Shown here: positions 37,519 to 47,356 of the stretch, piece after piece
Numbering within the stretch: position 1 is the first letter of the stretch
Layout: every line of letters begins with the position of its first letter
Source of the DNA: Pocillopora verrucosa
Lineage: Eukaryota; Cnidaria; Anthozoa; Scleractinia; Pocilloporidae
NCBI RefSeq assembly: GCF_036669915.1
Contig: NC_089315.1
Coordinates: 17,223,003-17,287,002, forward strand
Direction: 5' to 3'
Length of the DNA: 64,000 nucleotides
Program-made: the position numbers and the translations under genes
The notes under the pieces: generated by a model
What the model saw: the letters and a program-made list of their open reading frames with translations, nothing else
Database searches by the model: none
Told to the model about the DNA's origin: nothing

Positions 37519-40500
37519 TTACCTCCTTGCACTGCGCAAATGTTGATGGATACGCAAAGCAACCTCTGGAAGCTGCACCTCTGGGCTCCTTAGGGTGTCC
37601 ATAAGGTCAATAATTGTGAATTCCGGGTGTGTCGCTTTGATTGTTTCCAACAGTTGTCCAGTAGCAGGCTTTTCCATGGACTTTAAGTTTTCCCAGTAAT
37701 TAAGGTTATCCTGATTTACCCCCAGTACCTTGCCCACTTTTTTCCAGCCGTATTGTCCACTGCACGTCACTTCAAGTGTCTTTACGATTATGTCCTCAAG
37801 ATCAGGCGATATGTCTGATAAACGAACACCTGCAATTTTTAAGAACATTTTGTCAAGTTAGTGACTAAATATTGCTCATTACGGACTGCGGCTGTGGGTT
37901 CTATAGTTACTCAAAGATTTATGGAGAAGTTGTGGTTTTATAGTCACTTTTACTTTACAAGAAAAACTCGAATTATCACACTTGTTTTCATCGTGTAACA
38001 ATTTGGTTTAGTTTATCATAGAATCATTATGAATAAAAGATTAGCACTCTGTTTTGAAATTATAATGACTAACTTTCAAGGTCAGAAGTAGTTGTGTATT
38101 CCTTTGAAAGTGTGCCTTCTAAATTGCCTCTGTTAAGGGTGACTCCTTGATAGAGACCTAAAAAAAAAGTACAAAGACAATAAAGATATTTTAAGTAACT
38201 CAAACGTTTTACTTTCGCTTTCCTTGGACCCTCGCAATGGAACTTAACTAGTGCCATCTATTGTTTGCATTGAGCATGGGTATTTTTTGTGCATAATGTT
38301 ATGCGTAATTGGTGCCTACACGTATGGCTTTTCCTGTTAGACCAGAGCCGGCCATACGAACTTGTTGTGATTTGTGCTTGTCTGTGTAGTAGTTTTGGTC
38401 CTGGTTGAATGAATGGCCTAATCTCGTTCAGTACAGATGAAAATAGTGATCACAGTCATTACTACGTAGAGATGAAGACATCATTCGCGCCTAACGTGTT
38501 GCTACTTTTGAATGAACATGAAGACCTTTTTTCTGATAAAAAACCGTTGAGTTCAACTAAAGTCTCACGAATGACCTCTGATTGTTGAAAATCATCAATC
38601 GCCGTAATTAACTATTGATATCTAACTACTACGTACCCTTTACGTGCTAATTGTACCCCCTCATGTTAGACACTGAATACTCCTCTTGTTTTGATTCTTC
38701 CATACATCTTTTTCTGGTAATATTCTCATCATTACTGAGGTAAAGTTAATCAAGTGTTTCTAATACACCATGGGAAATTAGAGTATTCTGATCAAAGATA
38801 TGAATGCCGGCGTTTCTTAAAGTTTACTTGTAGTAGTGTAATTTTTAACTATTCTTCTTTCGTTCCAATATCTAAGCCCCGTTGTATGTCGTTTTGTTTA
38901 TCAAGTTTACTTTCTTACCGGTTTGATATGTATTATCTCCCAATAGCGACTTGTATTCTTCTGCACTTGTCGGATTTATCTTTATACAACAAATCACTTC
39001 ACACCTACTTTGCCTTTTACAACAGAAGCATGCTATCATCACGCTCACTGAAATCAGCGCCAAAATAAGTATGGCTACAAGTACAGTTAGAGTTTTCACA
39101 AGTGTTGTGAAGTTTATTCCAAAGTAATTTGAAGCGGTTTGAAGTTTTGTCTCCATAACATTCATTTCTTTGGAAGTGGTTCCAAAGCTCTCGTTCGAAT
39201 GTTTGGCGTTAGCCACTGCAGTGCGCGAAATGCTTGGAAGCGAAGGGGTTTGTTCGGTAGCCATTTCATTTCCACTTCTTTCCAGGGCTTGTTGAACCTC
39301 TCGTGTAACCCTCGTTCTTTTTAACATCTCCTGTACATTAAATGCCGATTTTGGTGGGTTTTCTGAAGTGTTACTGCTACGGACATTTTGAATTGGCCCT
39401 GAGTTTGAGGGTGTCTTTCTCTTGGGAGTGTTAAGCCTCGGGGGATATAAAGCCAACATTTGAGGATCGCTTCCCTTGGTTTTTATTTCTAGGGTGCAGT
39501 TTGTTCTTAAACATTGCCCTAGATTAATACACTCCAGTGTAGCAAGGCGTTTCGTCCCGCAACACTTAAAACATTTTTTGCAAACATTTTCTGTCTTATT
39601 CCAAGGATACGTTCCACGAGGGCAGGGTCCACATCGTGCATTTTTCCAAGCTAAACATGGACTGATGGTTTGTTTCGGACTACATTTCTGGCATGGGAGA
39701 CAAATGCCTCGGCCTTGGCTATCCTTGTAGGCATTCGACGGGCATACTGTGCAAGCTATTACGGCGTTTTGCTGTATTTTGCTACCACATGGTGGAGTTA
39801 GTTGTCGCCCCGGGGGACAATCAGAGCAAGGTTGGCATCTGATTGTCGTATTCTGTTTACCAAGAATTTGGTATGATAACGCTGGGCATGTTCTATCTGG
39901 ATAGCTGTTAGCTTGGGGAAGGTTCCAAAGAGTCCAAACCTGTTTAAGTGGATAGTAAGAGGTGAACATACGGCCAGACATTGCACTCTGTCCATTAGAT
40001 ATGATTCACTTCTGAAATGGATGCAGTCGAACCTGTATTAGGCGGTCATTCACGGAGAATGGCGGGGTAATGGCGGAACCGCTTAATAAAGGTTGACTGC
40101 CAAATACAGGTTCCACAGAATAGCATAGGGGTCCAACGCCATAAAAACCGCCATTTTGTAGTAATAGTCACAAGAGGAAAGATTATGTTTATTGCGCTGA
40201 GACATCTACAATCAAAAGTGTCAAAATTGATTTCGGGATATAAACATTGTACAAATTCGAATCGAGAGATTATTCTTAGTTTTATGTAAGTGGTTTTGGA
40301 TTAAGTGACCATTGCCGGTAAAAGTAAATGACAACGCAAACAGGCCATGGGGGACCACGACCGCTTAATAGAGGCGGCGTCGACAAAATCGATCTGTGAA
40401 AGTGACTACATGGAGTTTTGGGGCGAAAAACTTTCAAATGGGTCTGCCCTCCATTATGTCTCGCAGACTCTATTTTGGCTTGTTACATAGCATCTCTAAT

Positions 40501-41609
40501 TTTTATTAAATATAATTTAATTTTTCATTCCCTTGATCCGTGATCCGATTCGTGAGGTTTTTGGGCCGAAAAAAATAAAAATTTCAGTTGGACCTGCGCT
40601 CAATTATGTCACGCGACTTTATTTTGGCTTGTCACGCAAAATTTTAATTTTATTTAACACGATCCGATCCGTGATCCGATCCGTGATCCGATCCGTGATC
40701 CGATCCGTGATCCGATCCGTGATCCAATCCGTGATCCGATCCGTGATCCGATCCGTGTTCCGATCCGTGATCCGATCCGTGATCCGATCTATGGTCCGAT
40801 CCGTGATCCGGTCCGATCCTGGTTCTGTTGGCGCCGCAATAGAAGTGAAAATGACGGTACTCACGGTGACAGCTTAATACGATCCCGCTTAATACAGGTT
40901 GAGCTGAACATCCTCTCAACACCTTTATCTCAAATGACATCAACTCGGTCAAGTAAAAGCAGTTCGTGGCCCACAGCATATCCTTATACGTTGCTCAGTT
41001 TTTAAGAAGAGAAGGCAAACAGGATGCAACGAATCGCCATTTCCGAGCGCAAATGACGGGCACGTGATTTTCCAAATGGTACTTTGCCCTTTCGCTTAAT
41101 ATGGACGGTCTCATGATTATCATGAGTGATTGTGATCCTTTCACCATTTCCATGTGACTGATGTCGAATCGCTTTCTGAATTGCTAGTTCGGAGAATTAA
41201 CGATATTAAGAGTGTCTGTAACCAGACCACGAGATGCCGCCGAGAGGCGAAATAAAATGTATCTAAACGAAAGGTGTACTTGAAACATCAAACCTTAATC
41301 ACAACATCCTGCTTTAAAATAGCGTGAAACGGAAGGTATTTGAGTGCATGTAATTGTTTCCGTGACTTACTCGATGTATTTTGTCAATTTGCCTCAAGTT
41401 GTTCAATTCATGAAGCGCGCAGATTGTGGAAAAAAAGGTAAGTTATCACTTACAAAGCAAGTTATGAAGGCAATAGCGATAAACTTCCTGATAAGCTCCA
41501 GAATCTTTGTAGACCACCAAATAGATAGCTTTACCCTGTCAAATTTTATCGTGTAAATAGGATCTGCTTTTAACTGTATGCCTCTTGAATTTGTGGGAAG
41601 TATCGAATC
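37519..41609 (-). CDS. TNF receptor superfamily death receptor A
   Basis: Four exons are visible: 41,454-41,609 (N-terminal hydrophobic exon), 38,919-39,939, 38,074-38,157 and 37,519-37,829; joined, they are open for 523 codons before the stop. Exon 1 ends in a hydrophobic run (KFIAIAFITCF) serving as signal peptide. Exon 2 has three CRDs: one with CQPCSDCPPGRQLTPPC, one with CTVCPSNAYKD..CLPCQKC, one with CGPCPRGTYPW..CKKCFKCC. A Ser/Thr/Pro stalk with LKRTRVTREV follows, then a membrane helix (TLTVLVAILILALISVSV) and CCKRQS. Exon 3 encodes 28 residues (GNLEGTLSKEYTTT). Exon 4 is a death domain (LSDISPDLEDII, YGWKKVGKVLGV). Ligand-driven death-domain signalling is the expected role. Exon 1 has no ATG in any frame; where receptor C has its first ATG the aligned bases read ATA. 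The true start is therefore in an unseen upstream exon, or the gene is damaged. Confidence 0.85.
40023..40905. mobile_element. Foldback element with internal satellite (copy 1)
   Basis: The left end, GCAGTCGAACCTGTATTAGG, is inverted relative to the right end, CGCTTAATACAGGTTGAGCT. Internal CCGCTTAATAAAGGTTGAC and GACCGCTTAATAGAGG motifs recur. A body segment (GAGAGATTATTCTTAGTTTT, AAGTGGTT) also occurs in the second copy at 57,513-57,980. It lies in intron 1 of receptor A and contains the 12-bp satellite described separately. Confidence 0.7.
40661..40819. repeat. 12-bp tandem repeat GATCCGATCCGT, about 13 units
   Basis: The unit GATCCGATCCGT is repeated about 13 times with a few single-base changes (GATCCAATCCGT, GTTCCGATCCGT, GGTCCGATCCGT). 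Because 12 is a multiple of three, it leaves long open frames on both strands, which explains the apparent RSVI and GSDH repeat ORFs. Confidence 0.95.
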
Positions 41610-44030
41610 CTGCAATTAGAAAAGAACGACAGCGGTGCATTAAAGTTTAGCAACGTGACATCGACCGAGGAGTACAGCTGGCGAGGAACTTGAGTTCGAG
41701 GTGCTGACATTTTAGAGACATGAACGATCCAAGAAGTCTTTGATAAGTCATCGTCCACTATGCATGTATATGTATTAGGCGTAACCTACAAATTGTTTTT
41801 ATTGGTGGATTGACGATAGAACTGATAAACGTCAAGCAGCATTTAGCGTTACGTCCTTGTTTGCACAGCCTTGAGTATCGTATATCTATGTTCATATGTT
41901 AATGTGCTTCCTTCTACAAATATTTAAAATACATGTCACCCTCTTTGGAATCACGAAACTTGATTTGAGCCAATATCAGCCCATTTTGTTCAGTCCTTAG
42001 ATTCTTTTCACTTAAATGTAACGGCACATATGTCTGTAGCAGCACGATTTCTAAGGCTTAAAGCTTGAATCAAATTAAAATTAGTATATGGAAGATGTAA
42101 ATATAAAGCGCAGAGTTTAAATATGTTTTCAGAGTTATGCTACGCTCTTATTAGTAATCGCTAATGGAGACTGATACCTTATGATGTTTCCCCATTTGAC
42201 TGTTGTGAACTAAACGATTACTCAATGACTTGTTCGACGTAAAAACCAAATCTTCGTCAACCTATTTACCGAATGCCTCGTGTGATCGAAACACAAGAAA
42301 TCGAAACTATTGCCCATTCCTTTACGGGCATTTTGGGGACTCCCCTTTGGTATCATAGCAACAGAAGCTGAAAAAGCTGTTAGGCTCTGGTGGTTTTGCT
42401 TGATGAAGGATTCCATTAAAGCTCTTCCGACGATGTCCGCTTGTTCGGGATCGAGTGGTCTGATCGCTGATTCAACTTTAGCCATAATCTCTGTAGCAGG
42501 TATGAAGTAAGAAGTTACTACGAACTTCAGGCCTTTCTTCAGTAGGGCAGTCTCGGAGTCGCTAAGGGACTTAGAAGATAGTCACGCAATCCAAACTTCC
42601 TAAAGAACTTTTGTTCTATGTACGTAAGATCTTTAAAAAAGTCATCACACCTCGAAATAATTTTATCAATTTGTAACGCCACCAAGTTCTTAAAAGTTGC
42701 CGTAAAGAGCCCACGCAGCAAGTTTAGCGGGGGCCATAACAAAGAACACGTTAACTGTAATAATGTGCCAACGGAAATCTTGATTTTAATTCCCCAAATT
42801 TAAACGTGGTTAAAAATAGCAGGGGCGTCGTTTATACTGTTAAGAAGTTTTTCAACCCTCATTAAACGATTCTCAAATCAAAGTTATTATTAGTGCAATC
42901 AAATCTCTACCGCTGCTCATGATGTTTTCTGCTTCCTGAACCTGATATTCGATGTTTTTTCCAAACCTGCAGAAACATCACGGTATAAGACCAGTTCACT
43001 GAGCTGAATGGAAATGAACAAAGCACCACTGCTCACTGAAAATAAAATCAAGGCAGCGGCTGATATTAATTGCGCATCAGCAGTCCTCTTTCAGTTAATT
43101 TTCAATATTGGAAAATTCGTCAGCAGTGTCAAGAAGAGGAGGTCTGTCTGATCTTTCTTCTCGTCAAGGTTTTTAAATTGCATTCCTGTTCTACGAAATC
43201 AACTTTAAATAAAGCAAAACGGACATTTAGCACCAGCATACAATACATATGCCGAAGCTCCTCTTACCTCCATATCAGAACTAACTGTGCATATTAATAA
43301 ACGTAAAAGAGTATGCAGCACAAATTACTCATATATTCAATATGCTTTTACTTTGTTCGCTAGCCCGAACCTTCTTTTACTTAATTTATTCCTCTTGTTG
43401 ATGAACGACTTGCTAGAACCCCTAATTTATTTCTGTTATTCTTACTTTTTAATAAAGCATATTACTAGAAGCTGATGTTTCTTAAGTTTGAAAGTCTTTC
43501 TGAATATCTTACGTGTCTTCTTTACTGCTCTATTTTTCCCATGATAATTGCCCATATGTATCGTGTTCAATATTCATGGTTGGAACGAACAGTGGAAGAA
43601 CGATGGGAATAAATCAAGTGCGGGACAAAAAGTTAGACAAAAAGCAAGACAGGAGTGAACGTTCTTAATTTGGATCCATTTCAGTCTTCATGGACGAAAA
43701 CGGTTGCAGACAGTCGAAGAAATTTTAACCGACGCTTTAACTGAGCACTGAAAGTGAACTGCGGAATATACTGAGCTGCTGGGGGTGGGCAGGCTCGTTT
43801 TCTTTTTTCCCAAAGAAGGCCGCTTTATGCTGTAATGTTACAATTTTTCAAGAGAAGCTACATTTCTTTCTTCCTGGAGTTAACGTGGATTGAAATGAAT
43901 GTGTGGATTCGCTCATTTTTCAAGTACGCGTTGATTAAGTGGTATCATTTAATTGAACTTTTAACTTTGCATTTAAATTTTCTTTAGATAAAAATATAAA
44001 TTGTATTAAAGAATGCGTGGAAACCACATT
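41610..44030. other. Intergenic region between receptors A and B
   Basis: No intact gene is seen. The part next to receptor A (to about 42,240) shows patchy similarity to the DNA upstream of receptor C (56,071-56,750), for example TACCTTATGATGTTTCC against TACCTTACGATGTCTTC. A probable retroelement remnant occupies about 42,222-42,594. The rest is AT-rich with no recognisable feature. Confidence 0.5.
42222..42594 (-). mobile_element. Probable retroelement ORF remnant
   Basis: Read on the minus strand, a frame without ATG need encodes LSDSETALLKKGLKF, then FIPATEIMAKVESAIRPLD, then GRALMESFIKQNH. The order LS-x-E-x-x-LLxKGLxF followed by a short helix is what I recall from the segment upstream of the reverse transcriptase in retroelement polyproteins repeated in cnidarian genomes; this is a memory-based assignment. 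No reverse transcriptase motif follows, so it is only a fragment. It could instead be a piece of an unknown host gene. Confidence 0.4.
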
Positions 44031-47000
44031 TTAGTTCCTCGGCACACGGTGCCGAATTATCGTGTCGGCAACATTTCCAAGTTTTACTTTAGGTCTGTTG
44101 AGTACAGCAATAAGATCCGATATAGTCTTTCCTTGACTTCCCAATTTCTCAAGTAATCGTTTAGTTGGGCTTTCATCTTTAAGAGTTCCTAAGTGTTCAT
44201 AGTATTTGAATTCTGTAGGAGGAATTCCAACCGCGTTTGCTACTATCTGCCAACCGAATGTCCTGCTATGATGTACAGACTGTACGTCACCCTGTGGAAC
44301 ATCCAGACGCATCACCAGTTCATCCAGGAGGTCTGGGGGCATATCTGCTAGATTGAGATCTAAGATAGAATCGATTTCAATTCTTTAGTATTGTTTCTGT
44401 CATGTTTTGGTGTCTTGTTTCAAATATAGAGTTGGAGTGAATTTTTAAGATCTATGATTTTTCAGAGATGATAATGTTCATGAAAAAACTTCGCGCTTCT
44501 GATTGGCTGAAAGCGAGTGCAAAGTTGTAACACGAGTGCAAATTACAAATAGCGCGAGCTGTCAAAATTTTGTCTGTCTTGATTTATTGTGATGCTTTGT
44601 TCATGTAAATTACATGAAAGCCTGGTTCGCACCAATGAAAGAAAGACAAAACGATAAAAGCGTTGTGACAAGGCAAGGTCATTCCTTCGTTATCTTCCAG
44701 TGTGAAAAAGTAGAAATAACCACATCGGTACAACATTGTGACAGTACAGGAATATTGATATGAAGACATAATCACTTAATATCAACCTAGCTAGCAACCT
44801 AGACATAATGACATAATGAGAAAATTGATTTTTCCTCGGTGCCTTTGTGTCCTTATTCTATTGCGTCGTGTGTGTTGATCAGATGTAACTGATCTTGGTT
44901 TCCTTACCCTGTGACACTGTAACAGTGCTTGCTTCGTCGAGGGTCTCATTGGTAGTTTCTCCTTCTGCACTGTCCAAGGTGAAATCTAAGTAGTAATCAT
45001 GAAAATATAATAATATATTTCGAGAGGAAAACTATTTAGAGAACTTATTTTGAACAAGCAGCTAAGAAATAAAGCTCACTAGGAACGATATGACAACTGC
45101 GTGGTATAGTTGCAATTTTCTCAGTTTGACGTAGATCTCGATAGATAGCGGTATCGACTTAGTTGCTATTAATATATTATGTTCTGACCCATTATTCTTC
45201 TTACCTGTACTTTGAGGTTCTGTGGAGTCTGATGACGTTCTTTTTAACTCCTTCGGGTCTTGTAGTATCTTGCAGACACACTTTTTGCATAAGGTATACA
45301 CGAGAAGCCCCATAAGTACCAGAAAAACAGCGGCTAAAATTGTTCCGGCAAAGCTGCCGAGGGCCGAGTTCAGGAATTCATTTTGCGCAGCGTCATCGTG
45401 TGGTGTCACCTCTCCCAACTCTGTTACTTCTTTTAGTGTAGTCTCAGTTGTTTGAAAAGTGATGTAATTTTTTCCAAGTGACGCTTGAGAAGAAACCTGC
45501 TCTTCCAATTCAATCGCACGAATTTTGGTCCCGTTGAATCTCCTTTTCGGTGTTAAAAGATGGTTTGAATTTTTACTTTGGTCCGTTATTGGCTGCTCAA
45601 CCTCCTCCTCCTTTATGTTTTTAATGGGAGGAATCCTAAGAAAATCTAATTCTTCTTCTAGTTCATCCCAGTAGGAATTTTTTCCCGTTTGGCTGTCCGT
45701 GTTCTTCAAAGACTGATCACTTTTTGATTCAACTTCGGCCTCCAAGTCTCGTTTTACTATAGTCAATGAAACATTTTTGTCGTTGGAGTCCAATTGGTCA
45801 AATTGGCTCATATTTTTCATACGAATTTGCTTCAGTGACATAGTGGGTTCTTTCGTTAACGCTTCGTTGTTCATAGCATTCGTAGATCTTGCAATCTTTT
45901 TATTCAAATATTTCCTTGTTTTTGTCGACCGTGCGCAACTTTCTCTACATTTTTTCGATATCAAGCATCCTATTTGAGCCGCATAACTTTTTGGACAACA
46001 ACCAGAGCAAGGTTTGCATCCGTGTGTTTTTTCATCTTCGTAGTGTCTCTTTGGACAGTCCTGACATTCTGTGTTTTTCTCTGTGGTGCAAGAGCTAATG
46101 ATGTTTCTTGATTCACAATCACTGCATATCTTGCAGGACCTACTGTCGACTTTGTCTGAATATGTTCCTGGTTTGCAAGGTATGCATTCACCAGCAGGTT
46201 TTGTATCCAATGTAATACCACACGGTGCTGAAGGTTCCTTCCCAGGAGGGCATACAGGACAAGCGAAACATTTGATCCTTCCGCTTTCATCTTCATGAAC
46301 AGTGTAAGTCTCTGGGGGACATTTAGCAAGACCGTCTGGGTAAAATTCACTGCTGTCTTGCAAATCCTCTAAAAAATTCCACTGCTGTACAATCAATAAG
46401 GAAAGAGAAAGTGTCACAACTGTTTTTGGAATATTTAGCTCTATTGCCTTATTTGTCGAACTATCACTTATACAACATATGAATAAGAATAATTGTTTGA
46501 ATATAATTACTTGGAAGATCAACAAGGCAACTGCATTTTAATTTACTTTCTTTAAGAAAAAGCAACAAATCGCGCGTCGGCTAGTTAAAAAAATTGTGCT
46601 TCGAGATAACTAGATAAATAGACAGTTTATTAAAATATTCAAATTACTAGCCTCCTAGGGCTGAATTGCATGAAATTTACTAAAAGTTAAAGTTATGTAT
46701 ACATTTATAAAATAAACAATTTTATGTGCTATAAAACGATTGTAGAAGAAACTACGTATAAAAGTTTTACCGATTGGACATGAATGTGTTCGTGTAACCA
46801 TTAGTGTGCATTTTTGGCAACCTAAATTGCGATGGTTTTTAAAATTGTATCGATCTGGTAATGCTTTTGGGTGGTAGCAGATGATGGAGTTTATGTGCAG
46901 TATTAGATACGACTGAGAGTCAAAGAGTTTATAACACTGTTCTTTGCGCCTGTCTCATTCAAACATCTGATACAAAAGGCCAGGAGAAATTACGAAACCC

Positions 47001-47356
47001 AGGTAACAGTTGTTATTGCCGTACGCGACGTGGTAAGAGCGAGATATGACTTCGTTCTCCATTAATCAACAGAGCCTGTGCATCCCTCAGATCACGCAAG
47101 CTATTAAATTAAGTGACAATATTCGTAGTATTCAATTAAGCGTACGAAATCCTATGCTGAAGCCCATAACATTCAGTAAGCAATCTGGTTTAAATTGAAA
47201 TTAAAGCAAATACCATAAATGGCCTCATTTTTTAGGGAGACTAATTATTCTAATATTAGTTTCGTAATAATTCATACTAGATGACTGACTTACCCACAGC
47301 AAGAAGAGGAACCCAAAAATAAATAGCACTTTGATAATAACTTCTAATTCTGCCAT
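44031..47356 (-). CDS. TNF receptor superfamily death receptor B
   Basis: Exons are 47,294-47,356 (signal peptide), 45,205-46,384, 44,908-44,985 and 44,031-44,359, giving 549 residues with intron phases 0, 1, 1. Exon 1 encodes MAELEVIIKVLFIFGFLFLL plus W. Exon 2 has three CRDs (CFACPVCPPGKEPSAPC; CIPCKPGTYSDKVDSRSCKI; CQDCPKRHYEDEKTHGCKPC with a CC pair after it). It then has a stalk of about 180 residues, the longest of the four, rich in Glu, Asp, Lys and Ser, and a membrane helix (GTILAAVFLVLMGLLVYTLC, about residues 366-388). Exon 3 is a 26-codon Thr/Glu-rich linker. Exon 4 is the death domain (LADMPPDLLDELV, FGWQIVANAVGI). The frame open upstream of 46,384 is intron, since the TTGATTGTACAG acceptor ends there. 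B is the most divergent of the three receptors with full CRDs. Confidence 0.9.

Noticed and set aside
40533-40979. Open frames with RSVI or GSDHGSDH repeats on both strands
   Set aside because: They are produced by the 12-bp satellite, whose length is a multiple of three, and run on both strands at once.
46385-46525. Apparent N-terminal extension of receptor B in the same frame as exon 2
   Set aside because: It precedes a good splice acceptor at the position shared by all four receptors, and an in-phase signal-peptide exon exists at 47,294-47,356. The extension is intron.
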